From: Mycobacteroides chelonae
Lineage (GTDB): Bacteria; Actinomycetota; Actinomycetes; Mycobacteriales; Mycobacteriaceae
NCBI GenBank assembly: GCA_014204435.1
Contig: JACHLF010000011.1
Coordinates: forward strand, 1 to 64,000
Length of the DNA stretch: 64,000 nucleotides
Direction: 5' to 3'
This document shows positions 18,696-27,961 of the stretch, in pieces; within the stretch, counting starts at the first letter, position 1, and each line of letters opens with the position of its first letter. The notes under the pieces are model-generated. The model was not told the DNA's origin. It ran no database searches and saw only the letters and a list, made by a program, of their open reading frames with translations. The position numbers and the translations under genes were made by a program.

Positions 18696-19457
18696 TCAGC
18701 GATTGACGCCGCGAGCCCGGTCCAGTCGGCTTCTTACACCCCACTTGGTCACCTTGACCAGAGCCTCATTGATGATCGAACCGCTCATCTTGGATTCACC
18801 GATCGCGCGCTCCGTGAAGGTGATCGGCACCTCGGCGACCTCAAAACCGTGTGCGATGGTCTGCAACGTCAGGTCGATCTGGAAGCAGTAGCCGTGCGAC
18901 TCGACGGCGGCCAAGTCGAGCTTTTCGAGCACCTCACGCCGGTACGCGCGGTAGCCGGCGGTGATGTCGTGGGGCTTGACGCCCAACACCAACCGGGCGT
19001 AGACGTTGGCGCTGCGGGACAGCACCAGCCGACGCATTGGCCAGTTGACCACGGTTCCGCCGGGCACATAGCGGGAGCCGATCGCCAGATCCGCTCCGGC
19101 ATCCACAGCGTCGAGCAGTCGCGACAGTTGCTCGGGGGCATGACTGCCGTCGGCATCCATCTCCACCAACACCGAGTACTGACGTGCCAGGCCCCAGCCG
19201 AAGCCCGCGATGTAGGCAGCGCCCAGGCCGCCCTTCTCCTTGCGGTGCATCACGTGCACGCGATCGGGATCGGCCAGCGAGGCCTCGTCGGCCAGTTCGC
19301 CGGTGCCGTCCGGGCTGCCGTCGTCGACGATCAGCACGTGCACATCGGGGTGCGCCTTGTGCAACCGACCAAGGATCAGCGGGAGGTTCTCCCGCTCGTT
19401 GTACGTCGGAATGATCACCAGGGTCCGGGCGCTCGGACGTTCGGTCACGGGATCCAC
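18696..19457 (-). CDS. ppm1: Polyprenol monophosphomannose synthase
   Basis: Ppm1 transfers mannose from GDP-mannose to polyprenyl phosphate, giving the donor for lipomannan, lipoarabinomannan and protein O-mannosylation. The 253-residue GT2 enzyme has [20 protein letters not shown] and the metal-binding EMDADGSH, and lacks the C-terminal membrane helices of some homologues. In M. tuberculosis the same activity is fused behind an Lnt-like domain; here lnt is a separate gene 5 bp upstream, as in M. smegmatis. The two are surely cotranscribed, and Lnt may anchor Ppm1 at the membrane. Confidence 0.95.
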   Translation of the reverse strand: MDPVTERPSARTLVIIPTYNERENLPLILGRLHKAHPDVHVLIVDDGSPDGTGELADEASLADPDRVHVMHRKEKGGLGAAYIAGFGWGLARQYSVLVEMDADGSHAPEQLSRLLDAVDAGADLAIGSRYVPGGTVVNWPMRRLVLSRSANVYARLVLGVKPHDITAGYRAYRREVLEKLDLAAVESHGYCFQIDLTLQTIAHGFEVAEVPITFTERAIGESKMSGSIINEALVKVTKWGVRSRLDRARGVNR

Positions 19458-19462
19458 TCCGG

Positions 19463-21262
19463 TCAGGTCTCCTTCATCTGTGAGGCCGGTTCTACCTCAG
19501 GTTTCGGCCTCTTCAGCCCTCCATTGTGCAGTATCGCCAGGCCAGCCGAGGCCAGGACGGCAAGTCCGGCGATCACAGCAAGCGCCCATTCGACCCAGGG
19601 GCCCCATTGTGTGGCCGGTGTCAGGTCGTCGTGCAGTCGCACCTGCATGTCGATGTAGGCCGGTTCGAAGAACTTGGTGCGCCCCGCGTCGACCCCGTCG
19701 GGAGAGACGAAGGCGCTGATCCCGGTGGTGCCGACGACGATGACCTCCCGGTCATGCTCGACGGCCCGCACCTTGGAGATGGCCAGCTGCTGCTCACTCA
19801 TCGCGCTGCCGAACAGAGCGTTGTTGCTGGGCACGGTAAGAATCTCCGCACCGTTCATGGTGGACTGCCGCAGTGCCCTGTCGAAGAGCACCTCCCAGCA
19901 GGTGGCGACGCCGATCTTCACTCCGCCCGCGGTGACGACGCCGTTGCCGTCCCCCGGGACGAAGTACCCCGCGCGGTCGGCGTACTGGGAGAAGTGCTCG
20001 AAGAAGCTCCGCCACGGCAGGTACTCGCCGAACGGTTGGACGATCTGCTTGTCGTGGCGTTCACCGGGGCCGGTGTTCGGATCCCAGACGATGATCGAAT
20101 TGATCGACGTGGGCTGCTCGGCAGTGGAGTCCGGATGCCGCAGCACCCCGCCGACAAGAATGGGCACCCCGATGGCCTGCGCGGCCTCGGTGATGGCCTC
20201 GGCCGCATCGGCATTGCGGATCGGATCGATATCGGAGGAGTTCTCCGGCCACACCACGAACTGCGGCGCGGGAGCCTTCCCGGCCTTGATGTCCTGGGCC
20301 AGCAGGAGGGTTTCCTTGACGTGGTAGTCCAGTACGGCGCGCCGCTGCGCGTTGAAGTCCAGGCCGAGGCGGGGCACGTTGCCCTGGATGGCCGCGACGG
20401 TGACGGTGCGTCCATCGGTGGCACCGTGGCTCGCATGCCGGACCTGCTGCCAGCTGACTGTCATCGCGAACAGGACCAGGCAGACACAGGCTCCGGGCAG
20501 GAGCACCGAGGGTACCGGCCGGGCACCGTCCGGGCCCACGGACGGGCTGCGCCACCACCGGTACATCTCGATGACCAGCGCGGTCACCGCCAAGGCACCC
20601 AGCGCCACCGCGAAGGACACCAGTGGTGCTCCCCCGTATCGCGCCAGACTCAACATCGGACTATCACCCTGCCCGAAAGCGATCCGGCCCCAAGGGAAGC
20701 CACCAAAGGGAACGCTTGCGCGACCCCATTCCGTGGCAGACCAGACGGCGGCGAACCACAACGGCCAGCCGGGCAGGTTGCGCACCGCCACCGCCAGCAC
20801 ACCGAGAAGGGCCACCCAGATGGCGCACAGAATGGACAGCGCCAGCCATGGGAATACACCGACGAGCTGACCGGTCCAGGGCAGCAGCGGGACGAAGAAC
20901 GCGAGACCGAACAGCAGCCCGTATCCCAAACCGCCGCGCAGCGTGGTCTTCGACGACCACAGCACCAGTCCCAGAATCGACAGCGCGGGAAACGCTGCCC
21001 ACCAAAAGCCCCACGGCGGGAAGCTGGCACACAGTGCGAGGCCTCCAAGCACGGCCGCGCCCTGCCGGGGGGCCGCACGCATCCAGGCCTGACCAAAGGC
21101 CAGGGCGCGCGCCCCTGCCGCTGCTGCGAAGACCGCACTCCGCGAGGGGCCGGACTCGGCCTGCGGCTCGTCGCCTTCCGGAACGTCGGCCGACTCGTCG
21201 AGATCTGCCGCGCCCTCATCGACAATCTCGTCAACCGACTCGTCGACAGTGTCGTCAGCCAT
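19463..21262 (-). CDS. lnt: Apolipoprotein N-acyltransferase
   Basis: Lnt adds the third acyl chain to the N-terminal Cys of lipoproteins. The 599-residue protein has an unusual acidic N-terminal tail (about 45 residues rich in Asp and Glu), then a membrane part with about six helices (residues 65-270), then a nitrilase-like periplasmic domain with Glu340 (WPENSSDI) and Cys455 ([11 protein letters not shown]), two members of the Glu-Lys-Cys triad, and a last helix near the C-terminus. Its start overlaps the end of the amidohydrolase gene by 8 bp, and ppm1 follows after 5 bp. Confidence 0.94.
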   Translation of the reverse strand: MADDTVDESVDEIVDEGAADLDESADVPEGDEPQAESGPSRSAVFAAAAGARALAFGQAWMRAAPRQGAAVLGGLALCASFPPWGFWWAAFPALSILGLVLWSSKTTLRGGLGYGLLFGLAFFVPLLPWTGQLVGVFPWLALSILCAIWVALLGVLAVAVRNLPGWPLWFAAVWSATEWGRASVPFGGFPWGRIAFGQGDSPMLSLARYGGAPLVSFAVALGALAVTALVIEMYRWWRSPSVGPDGARPVPSVLLPGACVCLVLFAMTVSWQQVRHASHGATDGRTVTVAAIQGNVPRLGLDFNAQRRAVLDYHVKETLLLAQDIKAGKAPAPQFVVWPENSSDIDPIRNADAAEAITEAAQAIGVPILVGGVLRHPDSTAEQPTSINSIIVWDPNTGPGERHDKQIVQPFGEYLPWRSFFEHFSQYADRAGYFVPGDGNGVVTAGGVKIGVATCWEVLFDRALRQSTMNGAEILTVPSNNALFGSAMSEQQLAISKVRAVEHDREVIVVGTTGISAFVSPDGVDAGRTKFFEPAYIDMQVRLHDDLTPATQWGPWVEWALAVIAGLAVLASAGLAILHNGGLKRPKPEVEPASQMKET

Positions 21263-22904
21263 GGATCACCTTGCCCCGGTGCACGGTTCGCAGACAGGTG
21301 GGAAGCACCGCGGCATCCGAGAGATCCGGCAGAGCCGGGACGCGTGAGCGCGGGTCGGTGGACCAGCGCTGAACGCCCGGTTGGCTGGTGTTGATGGTCA
21401 GATCCCCTGTCTCCCAGATTGCGTAGCTGGCAAGCGCTCCCGGGGTCAGTGTGCCGGTCGCACCGTCATGAATTCCCTGTGCGCGCCAGCCTCCTCGAGT
21501 CGCCGCACTGAATGCCGCACGGACCGAGACAGAGCTACTTGCGGTGCGGTGATGGGCCGCCGCCCGTACCGCCACCCACGGATCGATAGGTGTGACGGGG
21601 GCATCGGAACCGAACGCGAGGGGCACGCCTTGGGATGCTAACAGCGCCAGCGGGTTTAGCTGGGTACCTCGATCAACACCGAGTCGATCGGCGTACATGC
21701 CGTCCGGGCCACCCCAGAGAGCGTCGAAGGCCGGCTGCACGCTGGCGATGACCCCCAGACGACCGAGCCGCTCGGCCTGTGCCGCCGAGATCATTTCGAG
21801 GTGCTCCAGACGATGGCCGCACCGCGCCACCGCCGGCACACCGTGGCTTTTCGCGACGCGGTTCAGCGCGTCTATCACCTGGGTTACTGCGGCATCCCCG
21901 ATCACATGGAATCCTGCGGTGACTCCTGCCTGCGTGCACGAGTCCAGGTGCGTTTCAACCGTTTCGGCGTCCAGGTGTCTGATGCCGCAGGTGTGCGGTG
22001 CATCGTGATACGGCTCCCGCAACCAGGCGGTGTGCGATCCCAGCGCTCCATCGACAAAGAGGTCACCAGCCAGGCCGGCGGCACCTGTCGCGGCCATGAG
22101 CTCACGGACATGATCGGCGTCTCGGGCCGCCTCGCCCCAATATCCGGTGACCTGCACTCCGTGTTCGGTGGCCAACAGCTCACGGAAGTCCTCCAAACCG
22201 CCGATCTCGGGGCCGCCGCATTCATGGACCGCCACCAGGCCAAGTGATGCTGCGCGATCCAGCGCCGCACGCCGTGCCCTGGATCGCCCGTTGACCGAAA
22301 GCGCACCGCGCGCGTACGAGCGCGCCGCATGGTGAGCGGCACCGGCCAGCTGATGTTCGGGATGGAAGCCACTGGCCTCGGCAAGCCCGGGCACCTGTCG
22401 ACGAAGTGCCGTCGAGACCGCGGCCGAGTGCACGTCGATACGGGACAGGTAGACGGCGCGGCCGGGCGCGGCACCGTCGAGGTCGGCGGTGGTCAGCGGT
22501 GCTCGATCCGGCCACCGCGATTCGTCCCAGCCGTGCCCCCAGATCACCGGGTCGTCGTGCTCACCGGCGTATGCGGTCAGCCGGGCCACGCACTGTTCGC
22601 GCGAGGTCACCTCGGACAGATTTAGTCCGATGATGGACAGCCCGAGCGCGGTGACATGAACATGGGCGTCGACGAATGCCGGAGCGACAAATGCCCCCTC
22701 CAGGTCGACGACTTCGGCATCCGGGAACTCCGCGCGGCCGAGGTCATCCTCGCCGATCCAGCTGATGACGTCGCCGGTCACGGCCATCGCGGTTGCCGCC
22801 GGATGGGACGGGCTGTGCACGCGCGCGTTGACGAGTAGTTGCGATGAGCCGCTGGGGCGAAGAGCGTCCCGCCCCGATGAGCCGCCCGCGTGAAGAGTCT
22901 GCAC
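21255..22904 (-). CDS. Amidohydrolase, YtcJ-like metal-dependent hydrolase
   Basis: The 549-residue product belongs to the amidohydrolase superfamily. It has the N-terminal metal site AFVDAHVHVTALG, a conserved GFHVIGDAA segment and a C-terminal LAFGSDAPVTPIDPW, in the order seen in YtcJ/exoenzyme-regulatory amidohydrolases. The substrate cannot be told from sequence. It heads the amidohydrolase-lnt-ppm1 operon and overlaps lnt by 8 bp. An internal start could trim the first 20 residues, which are poorly conserved in character. Confidence 0.85.
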   Translation of the reverse strand: MQTLHAGGSSGRDALRPSGSSQLLVNARVHSPSHPAATAMAVTGDVISWIGEDDLGRAEFPDAEVVDLEGAFVAPAFVDAHVHVTALGLSIIGLNLSEVTSREQCVARLTAYAGEHDDPVIWGHGWDESRWPDRAPLTTADLDGAAPGRAVYLSRIDVHSAAVSTALRRQVPGLAEASGFHPEHQLAGAAHHAARSYARGALSVNGRSRARRAALDRAASLGLVAVHECGGPEIGGLEDFRELLATEHGVQVTGYWGEAARDADHVRELMAATGAAGLAGDLFVDGALGSHTAWLREPYHDAPHTCGIRHLDAETVETHLDSCTQAGVTAGFHVIGDAAVTQVIDALNRVAKSHGVPAVARCGHRLEHLEMISAAQAERLGRLGVIASVQPAFDALWGGPDGMYADRLGVDRGTQLNPLALLASQGVPLAFGSDAPVTPIDPWVAVRAAAHHRTASSSVSVRAAFSAATRGGWRAQGIHDGATGTLTPGALASYAIWETGDLTINTSQPGVQRWSTDPRSRVPALPDLSDAAVLPTCLRTVHRGKVIHG

Positions 22905-22933
22905 TCGGTAATTCTGCCGGGTTTAGACGACGT

Positions 22934-23446
22934 CTATGCGGGCAGGTCGCGGCCGAAGCGGGATCTGGGGGCCTGCCCGGCGCAATCCTCATCGACATCG
23001 ACGACCTCACCGTCGATGTAGTCAAAGGTGTTCGACCGGGTCCGGGTGCTCTGATATGCGCCGTATCCGGCGGGAATGACGGTGATCAGGGGCGCACGAC
23101 GACTCAACTGCCGCGCCGTGACCAATGTCAACACCGGCCGTAGCAGGGCGCGCGTCGGCGGCAGCAGCAACAGCAGTCCGACGACCGAGGACACCACCCC
23201 CGGAATCACCACCGCCACCGTTCCGAGCGCGATCAGCGCGCCATCCGCTACGGCTCCGCCTGGGGACTTCCCTCCCCGGCGCAGCTGCTCGAGCGAGCGC
23301 CGAGCCTGCGAACCGGCCAGCACGAGGCCGACGAAGAAGGTCGCCACGACGACGATGATGGTCCAGCCGATGCCCACGGCCGAGGTCAGCGCCACCAGGG
23401 CGCACACCTCGACGATCACATAGAGCAGAAACAGGCCTCGCCACAT
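22934..23446 (-). CDS. fxsA: FxsA-family membrane protein
   Basis: FxsA proteins are small integral membrane proteins named for suppression of phage F exclusion in E. coli; their cellular role is unclear. The 170-residue product has the family pattern of an N-terminal helix (LFLLYVIVEVCALVAL), a second helix (TIIVVVATFFVGLVLAG), the QARRSLEQL segment and a long third hydrophobic stretch with GVVSSVVGLLLLLPPTR, then a hydrophilic tail. It lies just upstream of the amidohydrolase on the same strand. fxsA is also near rbpA and ppm1 in M. tuberculosis (Rv2053c). Confidence 0.88.
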   Translation of the reverse strand: MWRGLFLLYVIVEVCALVALTSAVGIGWTIIVVVATFFVGLVLAGSQARRSLEQLRRGGKSPGGAVADGALIALGTVAVVIPGVVSSVVGLLLLLPPTRALLRPVLTLVTARQLSRRAPLITVIPAGYGAYQSTRTRSNTFDYIDGEVVDVDEDCAGQAPRSRFGRDLPA

Positions 23447-23484
23447 ATCGGGTCAACGTGCCGAGCCGCTGTCGGGTTCCCGAA

Positions 23485-23877
23485 TCAGGCGGTGATGGCC
23501 AGCCCGATGGTGCCGCCCACGCCCCGGCGCAGCAGGCTCGCCTTCACCAGGACCCACCCGACCAGGCCGTATTTGCGGGTGATCGCGGCGCGGGCCCGCT
23601 CAGTGCCGTCGGCGTCCAGGACCCGCGCGGTTCCCTCGATCTCAGCGCTGCGAACCTTGCCGCGGACATCGCAGACCGCCAGCGACACCCGCGGGGTGTT
23701 GCGGATGCGGCGCACCTTCCAGGAGTTCGTCTCGGTCCACACCAGCAGCTCACCGCTCACCGGTGCCGCCCACACCGCCGCGGGTTTGGCGCGGCCGTCC
23801 TTGGTGTAGGTGGTCAGCAAGACGTACTTGGCGGCACAGAGTTCATCGAAGGTCGGCACCGGGAGGTTTACACCCAT
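23485..23877 (-). CDS. PPOX-class F420-dependent oxidoreductase family protein (first of tandem pair)
   Basis: This 130-residue split-barrel protein has AAKYVLLTTYTKDGRAKPAAVW near the N-terminus and WKVRRIRNTPRVSLAVCDVRG in the middle, the pattern of the Rv2061c-like F420/flavin split-barrel family. Such proteins bind F420 or heme and reduce small substrates; the substrate here is unknown. It is a paralogue of the gene 19 bp upstream, with the same motif order, so the pair arose by tandem duplication. Rv2061c occupies the same place beside cobN in M. tuberculosis. Confidence 0.85.
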   Translation of the reverse strand: MGVNLPVPTFDELCAAKYVLLTTYTKDGRAKPAAVWAAPVSGELLVWTETNSWKVRRIRNTPRVSLAVCDVRGKVRSAEIEGTARVLDADGTERARAAITRKYGLVGWVLVKASLLRRGVGGTIGLAITA

Positions 23878-23896
23878 GCCGACGAGTCTAGTGACG

Positions 23897-24301
23897 TCAG
23901 GGCGATTCCGGCGCGCCCAGCGTCACCGAGATGCCGACCCTGGAACCACCGCGACGGGAGTGCAGCGCCGCCGCGAGCCTGCCGAACAACCCATACCGCT
24001 TCAGCACCGCGGTGCGGATGCGCTCGACGGAGGCGGGCTCGTCGACCACCGCGGCAGTGGCCTGCGCGGTCGGGCTGATCACCCGGCCGCCTTGCGTGCA
24101 GACGGCCACAGTCACCGCGGAGCTGTGGCTGATCCTCTTGATCTTCCAGGAGCCGCCACCGGTCGTCATCAGCAGCTCGTCGCCCTCGGTGACGAACCAC
24201 ATGGGAGTCGGTTTGGGGACACCGTCTTTGGTGAATGTGGTCAACAGGATGTAGCGGCCCACTGCCACCGTGCCGATGTCCAAACGGTTATCCCGGGCCA
24301 T
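23897..24301 (-). CDS. PPOX-class F420-dependent oxidoreductase family protein (second of tandem pair)
   Basis: The 134-residue product repeats the layout of its neighbour: GRYILLTTFTKDGVPKPTPMW, then SWKIKRISHSSAVTVAVC and a C-terminal RIRTAVLKRYGLFGR. The matching RKYGLVGW and KRYGLFGR segments place the two as paralogues that have since diverged. It starts 9 bp after cobN ends and probably shares its transcript. A cofactor-binding role is family knowledge; the substrate is not inferable. Confidence 0.85.
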   Translation of the reverse strand: MARDNRLDIGTVAVGRYILLTTFTKDGVPKPTPMWFVTEGDELLMTTGGGSWKIKRISHSSAVTVAVCTQGGRVISPTAQATAAVVDEPASVERIRTAVLKRYGLFGRLAAALHSRRGGSRVGISVTLGAPESP

Positions 24302-24310
24302 GCTCCGATG

Positions 24311-27300
24311 CTACGACTCCAGCTCGCCTTCGGTTTCCAGGAACACTGATCGCAAATCCTCCAGAACTTGCTGGTCCGGCGTCTCCCACAGCCCCCGACT
24401 GGCCGCCTCCAGCAACCTCTCCGCGATACCGTGAAGCGCCCACGGGTTGGACTGCTGCATGAACTTGCGGTTCTGCTCGTCGAGCACATAGCTGTTGGTC
24501 AGCTGCTCGTACATCCAGTCGGCCATCACATTGGCGGTGGCGTCGTACCCGAAGAGGTAGTCCACGGTGGCCGCCATTTCAAAGGCGCCCTTGTAGCCGT
24601 GACGGCGCATCGCCTCCAGCCACCGCGGGTTGACCACACGCGCACGGAAAACCCTTGTGGTTTCTTCAGATAGCGTGCGGGTTCGCACGGCGTCCGGTCG
24701 AGTATTGTCGCCGATGTACGCCGCCGGAGCCTTACCGGTGAGCGCCCTCACCGCGGCAACCATGCCACCGTGGTACTGGAAGTAGTCGTCAGAGTCGGCG
24801 ATGTCGTGTTCACGGGTATCGGTATTCTTAGCCGCCACCGCGATCCGGCGATACTGGTGGCGCATGTCTTCGCTCGCTGCGGCGCCGTCGAGTCCACGGC
24901 CATAGGCAAACCCGCCCCACGCGGTGTAGACCTGCTCCAAATCTGAATCGTTACGCCAGTTTTGGCTGTCGATCAGTTGGAGGAGTCCCGCACCATAGGT
25001 GCCCGGCTTGGAACCGAAGATGCGCATGGTCGCGCGCCGCCAATCGCCATGCTCGGCGCGGTCGGCCTCTGCGTGCGCACGCAGATAGTTCTGCTCGGCG
25101 GGTTCGTCGAGACTGGCCGCCAGCGCGACGGCGTCGTCCAGCATGGTCACCACGTTCGGGAAGGCGTCGCGGAAGAATCCGGAGATACGCACGGTCACAT
25201 CGATCCGCGGACGCCGCAGTTCTACCAGCGAGATGGCTTCCAGGCTCACCACCCGACGGGAGGCGTCATCCCACACCGGTCGAACACCCAGGAGCGCAAG
25301 CACTTCGGCGATGTCGTCGCCGGAGGTCCGCATTGCGGAGGTTCCCCAGATCGATAGCCCGACCGATCGCGGCCAGTCACCATAGTCGGTGCGGTATCGC
25401 TCCAGCAACGAGTCGGCCATGGCCTGACCCGTCTCCCAAGCCAACTTCGACGGAACCGCCTTGGGATCAACCGAATAGAAATTGCGTCCGGTCGGCAACA
25501 CGTTGACGAGTCCGCGCAGTGGCGAGCCGGAGGGCCCGGCCTCGATGAACCGCCCGTCCAGCGCGCGCAGGACGGAGTCGATCTCGCCGTTGGTGCCGTC
25601 GAGGCGGGGAACCACCTCGGTGGCCGCGAACCGGAGGATCTGTGCGACCTGGGCGTCCTCGGTGAGATCGTCAACGGACCCGGAATTCCAGCCGGTGGCC
25701 TGTAATGCAGTCAGCAGCGAATGTGCTTGCTTATCAATCTCATCTACACGCGCGCGATTGTCCGTTCCATCCTCGGCCAGGCCGAGCGCCTGCCGCAATC
25801 CTGGCACCGACTGCTCCCCGGCCCACATCTGACGGGCCCGCAGGATTGATAGCACCAAATCGACCTGGGCCTGTCCCTGCGGAGCGCTGCCCAGGATGTG
25901 CAGACCGTCGCGGATCTGCACATCCTTGATCTCGCAGAGCCATCCGTCGACGTGCAGCAGCATGTCGTCGAAGACATCCTCGTCGGGACGCTCCTCAAGT
26001 CCGAGATCGTGATCCATCTTGGCTGCCCGCATCAACGTCCAGATCTGTTGGCGGATAGCCGGCAGTTTGGCGGGGTCAAGCGCCGAGATGTTCGCGTGCT
26101 CATCCAGCAGCTGCTCCAAACGCGCTATATCACCATATGTTTCAGCGCGGGCCATGGGCGGGATGAGGTGATCGACCAGAGTGGCGTGCGCACGCCGTTT
26201 TGCCTGCGTTCCCTCACCCGGATCATTGACCAGGAACGGATAGATGAGCGGCAGGTCCCCTATCGCGGCATCGGTCGCGCAATCAGCCGACAGTCCAACG
26301 GTTTTCCCGGGCAACCATTCGAGGTTGCCGTGCTTGCCCAGATGCACCAACGCATCAGCGCCGAAGCCGCCCTCCTCGCACGGCGCCGACAACCAGCGGT
26401 ACGCCGCAAGGTAATGGTGGCTCGGCGGCAGGTCGGGATCGTGATAAATGGCTACCGGATTCTCCCCGAATCCCCGGGGTGGCTGCACCAGCAGCACGAT
26501 ATTGCCTGCTTCTAGTGCAGCAATCACAATATCGCCGTCAGGGTTGGCACTGGTGTCCACGAACAGTTCCCCGGGCGCCGGACCCCAGTGTTCGACGACC
26601 TGCTCGGCGAGCCCGGGCGCCAGCCGGGAGAACCACTCCCGATACTGACGCGCCGATACGCGAATCGGGTTGCCCGCCAACTGGTCCGCAGTAAGCCAGT
26701 CCGGGTCTTGGCCGCCTCGCTCGATGAGAGCGTGTACCAGGGTGTCCCCGTCTCCGTCCGCGGCGGGCCTGCCGGTTGCGGGCAATCCGGGGATGTCGCC
26801 GTCGGCCCCCAGGTCGTAGCCTGCTTCCCGCATTGCGGTCAGCAGTGCGACCGCACTGGCCGGGGTGTCCAGCCCTACCGCGTTGCCGATTCTCGCGTGC
26901 TTGGTGGGGTAGGCCGAGAACACCACCGCGATCCGGCGCTCACCCGCGGGTATCGAACGAAGCTTCGCATGCCGCAGGGCGATACCCGCCACCCGCGCGC
27001 AGCGTTCGGCGTCGGGCACATACGTGATGAGCCCGTCCCCGTCGATCTCCTTGAACGAGAACGGCACGGTGATGATGCGTCCATCGAACTCGGGCACGGC
27101 AACCTGAGTGGCGACATCCAACGGGCTCATGCCGTCGTCGTTGGCGTCCCAATCCTCCCGGGGACTGGTCAGGCACAGCCCCTGCAGAATCGGGATATCC
27201 AGTGCCGCGAGGTGGGCAACGTTCCACTCGTCGTCGGCTCCCCCGGCCCCCGCCGACGCCGGAGTCGCACCACCGGCCGCCAGCACGGTGACCACCATGG

Positions 27301-27928
27301 CGTCGGCAGCGGAGAGCGTGTCCAGAAGCTCGGGTGGTGCGGTACGCAACGAAGCGCAGAACACCGGAAGCGCCTTTCCACCAAGGTTTTCGATGGCAGT
27401 ACACAGAGCGTCGATGTAGCTGGTGTTACCGGCCAGCTGTTGCGCGCGGTAGAACAGCACCGCAACCGTGGGTCCGTCGGCATTTCCGCCGTCACGCTCC
27501 AGCACACCCCAGGCCGGGTTGGTCGCCGGCGGCTCAAAACCGATACCGGTCATCAAGACCGTGTCGGAGAGAAATGCGTGCAGTTGCTGCAGATTTGTCG
27601 TCCCGCCCTCGGCCAGATAGCGGTGGACCTGCAGGGCGACACCCCCCGGGACCGTGGAGCACTCCATGAGCTCGGCGTCGGGAGCCTGTTCACCGGAGAC
27701 CACGACGGCCGGAACTCCGGACGCCACGACGGCATCGATGCCCTCTTCCCAGCCGCGACGACCACCGAGCAGGCGGACGACCACCGCACCCATCCCGCTC
27801 AGTAGGTCCGGGAGGTCATCGACGTGGATACGAGAAGGGTTGGCCCATCGATAGTTCGCACCGCTGGCGCGCGCGCTCAGCAGGTCGGTATCCGATGTCG
27901 ACAGAATCAGGATCGGGGCATCGCTCAC
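24311..27928 (-). CDS. cobN: Aerobic cobaltochelatase subunit CobN
   Basis: CobN is the large subunit that inserts cobalt into hydrogenobyrinic acid a,c-diamide, using ATP hydrolysis by CobS and CobT. The 1205-residue protein has the CobN/magnesium-chelatase H-subunit features: VFSAYPTKHARIGNAVGLD, ALVHLGKHGNLEWLPGKTVG, then DSDDYFQYHGGM and near the end QQSNPWALHGIAERLLEA. Length is standard. GTG 27928 is the start, 33 bp from the divergent cobG start, so a shared promoter region must be very compact. CobS and CobT are not in the window. Confidence 0.96.
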   Translation of the reverse strand: MSDAPILILSTSDTDLLSARASGANYRWANPSRIHVDDLPDLLSGMGAVVVRLLGGRRGWEEGIDAVVASGVPAVVVSGEQAPDAELMECSTVPGGVALQVHRYLAEGGTTNLQQLHAFLSDTVLMTGIGFEPPATNPAWGVLERDGGNADGPTVAVLFYRAQQLAGNTSYIDALCTAIENLGGKALPVFCASLRTAPPELLDTLSAADAMVVTVLAAGGATPASAGAGGADDEWNVAHLAALDIPILQGLCLTSPREDWDANDDGMSPLDVATQVAVPEFDGRIITVPFSFKEIDGDGLITYVPDAERCARVAGIALRHAKLRSIPAGERRIAVVFSAYPTKHARIGNAVGLDTPASAVALLTAMREAGYDLGADGDIPGLPATGRPAADGDGDTLVHALIERGGQDPDWLTADQLAGNPIRVSARQYREWFSRLAPGLAEQVVEHWGPAPGELFVDTSANPDGDIVIAALEAGNIVLLVQPPRGFGENPVAIYHDPDLPPSHHYLAAYRWLSAPCEEGGFGADALVHLGKHGNLEWLPGKTVGLSADCATDAAIGDLPLIYPFLVNDPGEGTQAKRRAHATLVDHLIPPMARAETYGDIARLEQLLDEHANISALDPAKLPAIRQQIWTLMRAAKMDHDLGLEERPDEDVFDDMLLHVDGWLCEIKDVQIRDGLHILGSAPQGQAQVDLVLSILRARQMWAGEQSVPGLRQALGLAEDGTDNRARVDEIDKQAHSLLTALQATGWNSGSVDDLTEDAQVAQILRFAATEVVPRLDGTNGEIDSVLRALDGRFIEAGPSGSPLRGLVNVLPTGRNFYSVDPKAVPSKLAWETGQAMADSLLERYRTDYGDWPRSVGLSIWGTSAMRTSGDDIAEVLALLGVRPVWDDASRRVVSLEAISLVELRRPRIDVTVRISGFFRDAFPNVVTMLDDAVALAASLDEPAEQNYLRAHAEADRAEHGDWRRATMRIFGSKPGTYGAGLLQLIDSQNWRNDSDLEQVYTAWGGFAYGRGLDGAAASEDMRHQYRRIAVAAKNTDTREHDIADSDDYFQYHGGMVAAVRALTGKAPAAYIGDNTRPDAVRTRTLSEETTRVFRARVVNPRWLEAMRRHGYKGAFEMAATVDYLFGYDATANVMADWMYEQLTNSYVLDEQNRKFMQQSNPWALHGIAERLLEAASRGLWETPDQQVLEDLRSVFLETEGELES

Positions 27929-27961
27929 AGGACATTCGTACCGTAGTCCTACGGTGAGTAG

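Noticed and set aside
19526..21394. 622-codon plus-strand open frame opposite lnt
   Set aside because: Low-complexity Arg/Gly/Asp-rich translation; the minus strand encodes an intact Lnt with catalytic residues.
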